From assembly GCF_007565055.1 (NCBI RefSeq), contig NC_044567.1, positions 52,104,260 to 52,168,259 on the forward strand: a DNA stretch of 64,000 nucleotides, written 5' to 3'. The notes below the pieces were generated by a model, which worked only from the letters and a program-made list of their open reading frames with translations, made no database searches and had not been told where the DNA came from. The DNA is from Rhinopithecus roxellana. Taxonomy: Eukaryota > Chordata > Mammalia > Primates > Cercopithecidae. A program made the position numbers and the translations under genes. Positions 55,133 through 64,000 of the stretch are shown one piece after another (the stretch's first letter is position 1; the number at the start of each line of letters is the position of its first letter).

Positions 55133-55262
55133 CTCAAACCTGGGTTGAAGGGTCACCAGAGCAACAGTTGGAGAACTTGGAACTACACTGGAGGGCACCC
55201 GAGTACTCTTAAGCGATCCCCGTGGTGAGTAAGAAGGGGAGCTCAGAAGCATCAGGGTAACA

Positions 55263-56770
55263 ATGGGACAAGGGTCGAGCAGGCATGAGGCTTATATGAG
55301 TCGGCTTCAGCAGCTCCTCAGAAAAGGAGGAGTGAAGGTTAACACTAGCCGACTTATGCAGGTTTTTAGTGCGGTAGAAAAATATTGCTCCTGGTTTCCG
55401 GACCAAGGAACTATGAACGTAGAGGTCTGGGAAAAGGTAGGCAGTGCACTGAAAAAGACATATAAAGATGGTGCTGAGGATATTCCTATAACTACCTGGG
55501 CAGTGTTCTGGTTTGTTCCACCTTGGAGCCTTTCCACACAGATGACGAGGAGGAGGAATCAGAGGAAGAAGGAGAGTATAACGAAGTAACAGAAGAGGTG
55601 ACAGCAGGTTTGTTTGCCAGCTAAAGCAGCAAAGGAGGGAGACGTTTGTCACTACCCCTCTGCACCCCCTCATTACTTTGAAGAAAAATAGTGGCCTGAC
55701 CCTCCAGATCTTTTTTTTCCAGAGGACACTGGGTGAAAAGTAGTTGCCCCAGTGACTGTTCAAGCAGTCCCTTGAGCAACCGCTGTCAGTTCTATTCAGG
55801 CAGGAATCCAGCAAGCTAGACAAGAGGGTGATATGAATGCTTGGCAATTCGCTGTTGGAACACACCCACCTGATCAACAGGAGAATATTATAGCTACATT
55901 TGAGCCTTTTCCTTTTGAAATACTTAAAAGAATTTAAACAAGCTATTAATCAACATGGACCAGGTTCTCCTTTTGTAATGCAGTTAACTGCTTTTGTAAA
56001 GCAGTTAAAGAATGTTGCTTTCTCCAGTCAGATGATTCCTACTGACTAGGACGCTTTTACTCAAGCTTGCCTGACTCCTACTCAGTTCTTACAATTTAAA
56101 ACTTGGTGGGCAGATGAAGCTTCCATTCAGGCTGCTCACAACGCCCAGGCCCAACCTCAAATTAATATAACTGCAGACCAACATTTGGGGGTCGGCGGCT
56201 GGGCTGGTTTAGATGCACAAGTGGTCATGCAGGATGATGCCATAGAGCAGCTTAGAGGAGTGTGCATTAGAGCTTGGGAAAAAATCACTTCAGGAGGAGA
56301 ACAATACCCTTTAGTGCTGTCAAACAGGGACCAAAAGAACCATATGCAGATTTTATTGTTCGGTTAAAGGAGTCTTTTAGAAAGGTGATTGCAGATTCGG
56401 CTGCTCAGGATATACTGTTGTGGTTACTAGCTTTCGACAATGACAATCCTGAGTGCCAAGTCGCTCTGAGACCTATTAGAGGGAAAGCACATTTAGTTGA
56501 TTATATTAAGGCCTGTGACAGTATCGGAGGTAATCTGCATAAAGCTACTTGGTTGGTGCAAGCCATGTCAGGACTGAAAGTGGGTAAAGGGAATACTCCA
56601 ATTCCTGGAGTTTGTTTTAACTGTGGGAAGCATGGTCATATTAAAAAAGAATGTAGGAAGAATCAGTGAGTCAGGCTGCCAGATGGGAGAAAAAAGAAAA
56701 CTGCTGAGCCTGAAATATGTCCAAAATGTAAAAAAGGAAAAAAATTGGGCTAATCAATGTCACTCTAAGT
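55263..56770 (+). pseudogene. gag: Degenerate gag of a betaretrovirus-like ERV
   Basis: The frame opens M-G-Q about 150 bases after the LTR, typical of a myristoylated matrix start, and reads to about 55525. There it shifts frame before an acidic Asp/Glu run. The capsid-like middle (55820-56340) contains in-frame stops. A readable segment (56274-56669) covers the capsid end and the first nucleocapsid zinc knuckle, C-X2-C-X4-H-X4-C at 56613-56654. A second knuckle (about 56718-56760) is broken by an extra base in an A-run and lacks a clean frame. Not functional. Confidence 0.88.
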
Positions 56771-56790
56771 TTGATAAAGATGGGAACCTG

Positions 56791-57088
56791 CTGGGCGCGG
56801 TGGCTCAAGCCTGTAATCCCAGCACTTTGGGAGGCCGAGACGGGTGGATCACGAGGTCAGGAGATCGAGACCATCCTGGCTAACACGGGGAAACCCCGTC
56901 TCTACTAAAAATACAAAAAACTAGCCGGGCGAGGTGGCGGGCGCCTGTAGTCCCAGCTACTCGGGAGGCTGAGGCAGGAGAATGGCGTAAAACCCGGAAG
57001 GCGGAGCTTGCAGTGAGCTGAGATCCGGTCACTGCACTCCAGCCTGGGCGACAGAGCAAGACTCCGTCTCAAAAAAAAAAAAAAAAAA
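56791..57088 (+). mobile_element. AluYR-type SINE inserted at the gag/pro boundary
   Basis: Young copy ('ctcaagcctgtaatcc', 'gcgaggtggcgggc'). The flanks 'aaagatgggaacctg' (56776-56790) and 'aaagatggtaacctg' (57089-57103) are a TSD with one later change. Confidence 0.92.
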
Positions 57089-57103
57089 AAAGATGGTAAC
57101 CTG

Positions 57104-57748
57104 ATTTTGGGAAACGCCATGAGGGACCCGTCCTGGGCCCTGTTCCAAACTGGGCCATTTCCAGCTCAGGCCACTCCCTTACCCCGTACAATGCCTGTCC
57201 CCTGCCACAGCCAGTAGTGCTGCAGTAGATTTATGCTGCACAAAAGCTGTGAGCCTTCTGCCTGGAGAACCCTGCAAAAAGTGCCAACAGGAGTCTGTGC
57301 ACCCTTGCCAATAGGGATGGTAGGATTACTTCTAGGTAGGTCTAGTTTAAATTTAAGTGAAGTGCAAGTACATACAGGAGTCACCGATTCAGATTACAAT
57401 GGGGAAATTCAAATTGTTGTATCTACTTCTGTTTCCTGGAAAGCAGAGCCAGGAGAGAGCATAGCACAGCTCCTGATTGTACCATATGTGGGAATGGGGA
57501 AAAGTGAAATTAAAGGAACAGGAGGATTTGGAAGCACAGATAAACAAGACAGAGCAGCTTACTGGGTAAATCAAATTACTGATAAACGTCCTACCTGTGA
57601 AATAACTATTCAGGGAAAGAAATTTAAAGGATTGGTAGATACAGGAGTGGACATTTCAATCATTTCTCTACAGCACTGGCCGTCCACGTGGCCAATTCAA
57701 CCCATATTTTTAGAAGCAGCACTCCCTTTCCAGTGGCAAAATCTGTAA
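57104..57748 (+). pseudogene. pro: Degenerate pro (dUTPase-protease) of the ERV
   Basis: Betaretroviruses encode a dUTPase fused upstream of the aspartic protease. Motif 1 (A-V-D-L) lies at about 57213 in one frame. A one-base shift near 57270 moves the remainder to the frame at 57233-57748. There motif 2 (L-L-L-G-R-S-S), motif 3 (D-S-D-Y-N-G-E), a motif-4-like E-S-I-A-Q-L and the Gly-rich motif 5 can be read. The protease active-site triad D-T-G is at 57638-57646, followed by V-D rather than the usual A-D. Coding ends at 57748, where an MLT1 element begins, so pol, env and the 3' LTR are absent. Confidence 0.88.
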
Positions 57749-57749
57749 C

Positions 57750-58186
57750 GGTTCCTAGGGCTTCCATAATAAATTGCCACAAACTTGGTGGTTTAAAACA
57801 ACAGAAATTGATTCTCTCATGGTCCTTGAGGCCAGACGTTTGAAATCAAGATTTTGGCAGGGTTATGCTTTTGACGGCTCCGTGAAGAATCTGCTGTTGC
57901 CCCTTCCTGATTCCGCTGGCTGCCAGAAATCCTTGGCGTTCCTTGGGTTGACTCACCCCAACCTCTGCCTCCGTCTTTACATGGCCTTCTTTCTGTGCAC
58001 CTATTCGTCATCAAATCTCTCCCTTTGTGAGGAATCAGCCAACGGATTTAGGGCCCATCCTAATCCCGTATGACCTCATCTTAACCTGTTTACATCTGCA
58101 AAGACCCCATTTTCAAATAAGTACCAGAAGTTAGGACTTTAACGTATTTTGGTGGGGGTGGACACAATTCAACTCACAACAAAAAT
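57750..58186 (-). mobile_element. MLT1 LTR (ERVL-MaLR)
   Basis: 'ggtggtttaaaacaacagaa', 'gctgccagaaatccttggcg', 'atgacctcatcttaacctg' and 'acacaattcaactcacaaca' are the antisense MLT1 landmarks. It abuts the truncated provirus. Confidence 0.82.
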
Positions 58187-58417
58187 ATCTGGATCTTTGA
58201 CATTCTGCTGCATCCTGCAGCTGGCACCCTCCATCGTCTGTTGTGATTTCTTGATTCCAACAGTTGGATGGACACAAACCCGGATACTACATGGCTTTTT
58301 GGTCACTATCTCCTCAAGATTCCAACTTCTTCCTGCTAGCCTGGACTCCCATTTCCCTGCCTGGTGCATATATTAGCTATTTGTCCTAACCAGCATCCCA
58401 GCTCCTAACTCTCTTGT
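58187..58417. other. Single-copy stretch, nothing recognised
   Basis: No gene or repeat is recognised. Confidence 0.35.
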
Positions 58418-58577
58418 TTTGTTTTGTTTTGTTTTTTTGAGACAGGGTCTTGTCACCCAGGCTGGAGAGTAGAAGAGTGATCACAGCTCACTGCCACCTC
58501 AACCTCCTGGGCTCAAGCAATCCTCTTGCCTTGGCATCTCAAAGCACTGGGATTACAGGTGTAAGCTACCACACTGG
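58418..58577 (-). mobile_element. Alu monomer (FLAM-like)
   Basis: A single antisense monomer with a (GTTTT)n tail. 'ccaactctct'-like sequence on both sides is a possible TSD. Confidence 0.78.
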
Positions 58578-58764
58578 CCCCAACTCTCTCTTTCTGATAC
58601 GAGTAATTCTGGGCATCCTCCTTCCCCCTCAGTGCAGCTGTGTGGGGCCTGCTTATCAAGGTGTCACTCCTCCCCTGGCCAGGATGGGCTGGGTGACTCA
58701 AGTTAGCCAATCAGACTCTTCCTACTAGGGCTTTGACACCTAGGTAGAGTAGCAAGATGATGGA

Positions 58765-59435
58765 AAAACAGATGGGATGAATTCAACTTTGCCGTGGGGC
58801 CCCCAGGCCACTCTCAGGTTTCATGATTCGCTAGAAGGGCTCACAGAACTTCGAAAAACTGTTATGCTCACAGTTACAGTTTATTACTGGAAAAGAATAC
58901 ATCAAAGACTTGCCAGAACTTGGGGATAAAAAGAATACAGATTAAAATCAGCATAGAAAAAAAGGACAATAGGGCAGAGTTCAGGAGAAACCGGGAGTGA
59001 ACTTCCAGGTGTTCTCTGCAGAGTCACAGGGACAACACTCAATCCTCCCAGCACCAACGTGTGATAGTGCACACCAATTACTGTCAACCAGGAAAGCTTA
59101 CCCAAGTCTTGATGCCGTGATTTTTAATGGAGGTCAGTCATATAGGCATGGAGCTCCTGTCATATAGACATGACCGTCCTTAGCCATTTATTCCCCAGTT
59201 CCCCACCCATCCAGAAGCCAAACAGATACAGCATTGCCCAGGGCTCCCAGCAAATAAAAACAGGTCTTCCCCATAAACCACACCGTTAGCATGAGGTGTA
59301 GGCAGGGCTGAAGTCTCAGGTCACAAAGGTGCTCTCCTCAGGCGTATTCCAAAGGCCCAGAAGTTATCTCCCCAGAGCGGGTCAGGGGCCAGTCCTTCCT
59401 TTGAAATGCTCAGGATTTGAGCAACCCAGTTCCAC
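58765..59435 (-). mobile_element. LTR-like ERV remnant, family not assigned
   Basis: The minus strand contains a polyadenylation-style 'aataaactgtaactgtgagc', then 'gttctgtgagcccttctagc' and 'tgaaacctgagagtggcct'. From memory this is the R/U5 end of an ancient ERV LTR. Boundaries are approximate and no coding sequence remains. Confidence 0.5.
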
Positions 59436-59640
59436 CGAGGTAACCCTTTTTAGCACGCACTTATTCCCTAATACTCAACATTTCATGAGAGGATAGGGAG
59501 TTTCTACTCCACTCCTCAGAATGGAGATTGGTGGGGAAAACATATATCTTAGGCGAGGCAGATGACTTACCTGATTGCGGGAGTTTGAGAGACAAAACTG
59601 AGTTTGTCCTGTTCAGCGCCCTTTAGGATCCCCGCGCAGC
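59436..59640. other. Single-copy stretch, nothing recognised
   Basis: No gene or repeat is recognised. Confidence 0.3.
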
Positions 59641-59649
59641 ACTTCTGGC

Positions 59650-59860
59650 TTGCTCTCTGCCATGTTGGATCTCAGGCTTGCCCACCCATTCTTCCCTAGG
59701 GGCTTTTGTCCTTGCTGCTCCTCTGCCTGGAATGTTCTTCCTCACGCATCTCCGTGGCCTCCTGCACTTCTTTCAGGCTTCACTAAACTTCACAGGAGCC
59801 AGTGTACATTTTCCTCATTATCGCATTTGCTGGTTGTTCCTAACAGAAAAACAGGTCAGC
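59650..59860 (-). mobile_element. L2-like LINE relic
   Basis: 'tgctgctcctctgcctggaatgttcttcc'-type wording (59714-59742) followed by 'cttctttcaggcttcact' is the common antisense L2 3' signature. Confidence 0.6.
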
Positions 59861-60569
59861 ATCCTCCCTGGAGGGAACTCCGCAGCCTTGAGTCAGGGGA
59901 ACAGCATGTGGTTCACAGCTTGGCTGTCACTGCTGCTGTAGAGCCACTGCCTCCAGGCCCAGCTGCAGCTCCTTCTGTTAATTAATCTTCTTTCATTTGC
60001 TGGGGCTGAACAAGGCCAACCCACAGACCACATAGGCCTGAGGATGAAATTTTGTATGGTGCAGAAAGATTTCAAATGGGAGCTAACATGTCCTTGACAA
60101 GTGGAATAGTGGCAGAAAAGGCTAGCTGTAGGCCATATCCATGTTCACCTTCAACTCTTAGTGTTGTAATAAAAGAATACTTGAGTTTTAAAAAGGTTGG
60201 CAGAGGTTCAAGGTTGTGGGGGGAAAAAGGCTACAGACTCGTAACTCAAAAGCAAGACTTTGCTGTTTATAAGAACTGCATCATAGTGAGGAGAGGGTAT
60301 TCACTCAAGAGTGGGGACCCCAGGTCTCCGTTCCTTACACATCAAAACAACAGGCTTTCTTCTACACCCAAATATACCCAGGATCCCCCTATGGTCAGTA
60401 GGGGAGGAGGCAGGACAGATGAGACAGCAGGAGAGAGAAGGATTATTTTTGCATTGTCAATTTCCTTCTTCCCTTTTTTGTTTTTTCTTAACCACCTGAA
60501 GACATCAGTTAGATTTCAGTATAAGCCTTGTTTATTAAGAATAAACAATCAAAAATAAAAAATTAAAAT
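59861..60569. other. Single-copy stretch, no gene recognised
   Basis: A 168-codon frame (60052-60558) has no recognisable motif or splice context. Confidence 0.4.
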
Positions 60570-60581
60570 GTTGCCAGCTGA

Positions 60582-60866
60582 GACTGGGCGTGGTGACTCA
60601 CGCCTGTAATCCCAGCACTTTGAGAGGACAAGGCAGACGGATCACCTGAGGTCATCAGTTTGAGACCAGCCTGGCCAACATGGTGAAAACTCGTCTCTAC
60701 TAAAAATATAAAAATCAGCCGGGCGTGGTGGCGCATACCTGTAATCCCAGACAATGGCTTGAACCCAGGAGGCAGAGGTTGCAGTGAACCAAGATTACCC
60801 CCACTGCACTCCAGCTTGGGTGACAAAGTGAGACTCTGTCTCAAAAAAAAAAAAAAAAAAAAAAAA
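60582..60866 (+). mobile_element. Alu SINE with TSD and small internal deletion
   Basis: The TSD 'gttgccagctga' is at 60570-60581 and 60867-60878. About 30 bases are missing between 'gtaatcccag' and 'acaatggcttgaac'. Confidence 0.92.
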
Positions 60867-61161
60867 GTTGCCAGCTGATGTCTTGGATTCAGCTGACAAC
60901 ATTTCAGAAGACAAACGGAAAAAAGAAAGAAAGCAAGCCCTCATCTCTAGGATTGAAACCAGCTCGGGGCAATCTGTTTAACTTCATACCAAGTGCTCAT
61001 ACTCAGAAATCAAAGCCAACTGGCGCTGTCTTCCTTGTGCTGTCTCCCTGTGTGGATGCACTTTGCAAAGGTCCTGGATGGAAGCAGATACCATCTGTGT
61101 GAGGCATTCCCTGGCTCCCTGAGACAGCGTGGGGCATTCCCTCCCCTCTGCACCCATCTCC

Positions 61162-61456
61162 CACTTCTTTTTTTTTAGATGGTGTCTCGCTCTGTTGCCC
61201 AGGCTGGGGTGCAGTGGCATGATCTCAGCTCACAGCAACCTCTACTTCCTGGGTTCAAGTGATTCTCATGCCTCAGCCTCCCAAGTAGCTGGGATTACAG
61301 GCTTATGCCACCAGGCCCGGCTAGTTTTTGTAATTTTAGTAGAGATTCAGTTTCACCATGTTGGCCAGGCTGGTCTTGAACTCCTGACCTCAAGTGATCC
61401 ACCCGCCTCAGCCTCCCAAAGTGCTGGAATTACAAGTGGGAGACATCACACCCGGC
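61162..61456 (-). mobile_element. Alu SINE
   Basis: Antisense full-length Alu. 'cccatctcc' on both sides (61146 and 61457 areas) is a probable TSD. Confidence 0.88.
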
Positions 61457-61609
61457 CCCATCTCCTGTTTTCTATGCTCGCTTCTGCATGGCACACGTCA
61501 GGTTCTAGCTTATGTAAGAGTTACTGGCATGCATGGTTCTTTCTTCATGGACTGTGAATCCCTGAGAACCAGGAATGTCTTACTCACCTAGTATCTCCTA
61601 GTACCTAGT

Positions 61610-62345
61610 CTAGTTCTAAATAATAACAATGACTCCCATTTGTCATACCTTGCTATGTACCATGTACCATGCTAAATGTGCTTTCAGTATATCATCCAGT
61701 CATCATATCCTTCTGTCACAGATAGCATAAGGGACTTTTTTTCCTTTTTTGGCTGGCCAATATCCACACATTCTTCTTATTTGGGGGAATCTTCTGCTGT
61801 ATGGGGATTGATGGGAGGCAAGGTCTCCTACTCACCAGGGTGTTGAAGGGGACCCTGGTGTTCTAGGATGCAGCATGTGACCAGGGCTCAGCCACCAGAG
61901 ACCCCACCACCACCACCAGCTGAGACGTGGATTCTGAAGGATGCTTTAAAGGTGCAAATGTTGGGAGAGATTGTTCCAGGCAGCAATGCAGACCTGGGAG
62001 TCTACTGGTGTCTGCAGAGAGGCTCCAGGGACTGTGGCATCAGCACCAACATTCTTACCAGTAGTGGGACCAAGGCTGACAGCCTTGCACTGGAACCTGG
62101 CACTCCAGCCTGACTGTCCGTACTGCGCACTCTCCCATGGCCTCCCAATAAGGTCTCAGCCTACGTGAGCCTTTGTCAGTCCCAGAAACTGCCTCATGTA
62201 GGTACATACCATCATAATCCCCAATAGACACTTAGGAAAGTGGGAAAAGCAGCACAGCTAAGTGACTTGAATGTGGTCATAGTGGATCTTGGATTTAAAC
62301 TCAGGCCGTCTGATGCCAGAACTTGAGCTCCAGACTCTGAAATAT
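61610..62345 (+). mobile_element. MIR/L2-like relic split by about 450 bases
   Basis: The left part (61610-61745) has 'aataacaatgactcccattt' and 'gctatgtaccatgtaccatg'. The right part (62195-62345) has 'cacagctaagtgacttgaat' and 'ttaaactcaggccgtctgat'. These are the two halves of a MIR-type SINE. The intervening 61746-62194 is unassigned. Confidence 0.6.
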
Positions 62346-62629
62346 TGTTCAATATGTGCTTCAATCAAATCGAGTAACTGGACATCCTTGGCCTGCTTGG
62401 CCAGGCAAAAAATTATAAGAATTTGTTGAAACTCCCTGCTCCATAGGTTCTCAACATGAAGTCCTCCTTCGTGACTCTTGGTGACAAAATGCATTTGGGG
62501 GCTATGCTATTTTCAGTGCAACCTATCTTCTGACACTGATGCCTCTGAATATATACCACTTCAGTAAAACAAGCAGTGAGATAAAATGAACATTTCGCTT
62601 ATAGGGATTTTACACACTGCAGTGAGTAG
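62346..62629. other. Single-copy stretch, nothing recognised
   Basis: No gene or repeat is recognised. Confidence 0.3.
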
Positions 62630-63150
62630 AATTGTGTCTCCCAAAAAGATACACAATGTGACTTTATTTAGAAATAGGGTCACTGCAGATGTAATCAAGT
62701 TAAGGTCATACTAGATTAGACTGGGTCTAATGTCATCATAAGAAAAGAAAACAAAGCTGGGTGCAGTGGCTCATGCCTGTAGTCCTGGTTACTTGGGTGA
62801 CTGAGGCAAGAGAATTGCTTGAGGCCAGGAGTTGAAGGCTAGCCTGGGCAACATAGCAAGATTCCATCTCGAAGCAACAATAAAAACAATGAAAAGAAAA
62901 CAGAGACATAAAAGCTCACAGACTGACACAGCACGGAAGGCCATGTGAAGATGGAGGCAGAGGTTGGGGTGATGCAGCTGCAAACTGAGGGGACCAAGGA
63001 GCATGGCAGCCTTCAGAAGCCAGAAGAGAAGCATAGAACAGTCTCCCTCAGAGCTTCCAGTAGGAACTAACCCTGCTAACACCTTGGTTTCAGACTTTTA
63101 GCTCCAGAACTATGGCAGAATATGTTTCTACTGCTTAATTTTGAGGTGCA
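62630..63150 (+). mobile_element. MLT1 LTR (ERVL-MaLR) split by a FLAM
   Basis: 'gaattgtgtctcccaaaaag', 'gaaatagggtcactgcagat', 'ggccatgtgaagatggaggc' and 'ctccagaactatggcag' match the sense order of MLT1. It is the same family as 57750-58186 but in opposite orientation. Confidence 0.8.
62757..62891 (+). mobile_element. FLAM-like Alu monomer with TSD
   Basis: A single left monomer ('agctgggtgcagtggctcat' to 'agattccatctc'). The flanks share 'gaaaagaaaaca(a/g)ag'. Confidence 0.75.
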
Positions 63151-64000
63151 TGACAAAAAAAGTCTAGATTGTCTTAAAGAGATTGTTGCTAGAAACATAG
63201 AAATTAAAGGTGATTCTGGTGAGAGAGCTCTGGAATAAGTGAGGAGAGCTGTAGAGAAAGTTTCTGTCATCCTAGAGAATACATATATCATCATGGACAG
63301 AGTGTTGCTACTGCAGCCTGGGATATGAAGGTTAAAGGTGATTCTGGTGAGACCCTAGGAGAAAATGATAGACATGTTATTGGATGCTTGAGGAAAAGCA
63401 ACCTTTGTTATAAAGTGGTAGAAACTTGTCTGAGTTGTGTTGTGCTGTTGGGTGGAAAGTAAAACTTGTAAGAAATGAACTTAGGTATTTAGCTGAGTAT
63501 ATTTCCAAGCAAAGTGTGGAAGGTGCATCATGGTTTCTTCTTGTTACTTGTGGTAAAAGACAATAGGAGAGAGATAAATTGAGGCATGAGCTGTTAAGCA
63601 AATAGAATCCAGAGCTTGAAGATCTGGAAAATTCTCAGTCTATCCACATTGCAAAAGATGCTATGGCAGGCACTGGCAAGAAAGTGTGACTGGATGATCT
63701 TCCGCTGGTGAGATTAAGCAGACACAGATTAAAATCAGCATGTGTGACTCATGGATCCAGTCAGCCATCTTAGCAGAAGTCAGGAATTGGAGTAGGTTTA
63801 TCCAAGAAGGACCTGTGGAGGACCCTTGTATTTAATGGTGTGGATCCCTCTTGACATACACAGGAGACCACAATGATTTGAAGAATGTTACCACACCAAA
63901 AATACTGCCAGCTTGGATTGAAAGGGACAGAGACAGGGTGAAACCAAGGAAGGCTGTCAGACTTCTCAGATTCTATGAGTAGGAAATGGGCTGATGGAGC
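63151..64000 (+). mobile_element. MLT1-type internal region, runs off the window
   Basis: Continuous with the MLT1 LTR. 'gttaaaggtgattctggtga', 'ggtatttagctgagtatatt', 'gtggaaggtgcatcatggtt' and 'gagagagataaattgagg' are MaLR-internal wording. No coding capacity is seen. Confidence 0.6.

Noticed and set aside
58920..63740. Shared 'cagattaaaatcagcat' at about 58938 and 63724 as a repeat pair
   Set aside because: Only about 17 bases match, with no similarity beyond. Coincidence or distant LTR ancestry is enough.

Overview
The window is primate nuclear DNA, most likely from an Old World monkey (macaque, baboon or a relative). Several Alu copies carry the diagnostic positions of the cercopithecoid AluYR group: 'ctcaagcctgtaatcc' near the 5' end, 'ggcgaggtggcggg' in the middle and 'gagatccggccactgc' in the right arm. 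They sit in clean target-site duplications (TSDs). There is no bacterial or phage content, no CRISPR array, and no tRNA or snRNA gene that I can see. I found no intact host protein-coding gene. Most of the sequence is layered retroelements over short single-copy stretches.

Layout. 1-18 kb: old L1 3' ends, a MER2/Tigger1 DNA transposon, MER5-like hAT remnants, many Alus (some nested) and long pyrimidine microsatellites. 18.0-24.2 kb: one nearly full-length young L1 on the + strand. It has a 5'UTR promoter, ORF1 with one frameshift, ORF2 with two stops and one frameshift, and a 3'UTR with poly-A. 24-33 kb: a MaLR LTR, MER5, L1 and L2 scraps, more Alus and two single-copy stretches. 33.2-38.7 kb: a GC- and CpG-rich tandem array of three units (A and B diverged, C partial). 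C matches the start of B almost perfectly over about 680 bp, and unit B holds a promoter-like core with NRF1- and YY1-type motifs. 38.7-39.9 kb: a degenerate tandem repeat resembling an older L1 5'UTR, beginning next to a perfect splice-donor sequence.

40.1-40.3 kb: an isolated minus-strand coiled-coil exon resembling the ANKRD26/ANKRD30/POTE/CCDC144 family, probably a pseudo-exon. 40.6-44.2 kb: a solo LTR, a small minisatellite and a second, decayed L1 ORF2 fragment. 45-54.6 kb: older L1 pieces hit repeatedly by Alus, an unusual Alu plus LTR-end composite retrocopy, and a solo LTR12 (HERV9) inside an Alu inside an L1. There is also a roughly 230-bp direct duplication that includes the same Alu. 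54.6-57.75 kb: a 5' partial class II (HML/betaretrovirus-like) provirus with LTR, Lys-type primer site, broken gag and a broken dUTPase-protease, split by a young AluYR. 57.75-64 kb: MLT1 LTRs and internal sequence, an LTR-like remnant, L2/MIR relics and Alus.

The parts do not form one pathway. The interplay is that of insertion order: MIR, L2, MER5 and MLT1 are oldest, then L1M, LTR12 and the provirus, then AluS and the young L1, then AluYR. Candidates for real function are the CpG-rich array at 33-38.7 kb, the LTR12 enhancer and the ANKRD-like exon. Repeat family names are from memory of consensus features and were not checked against a library.
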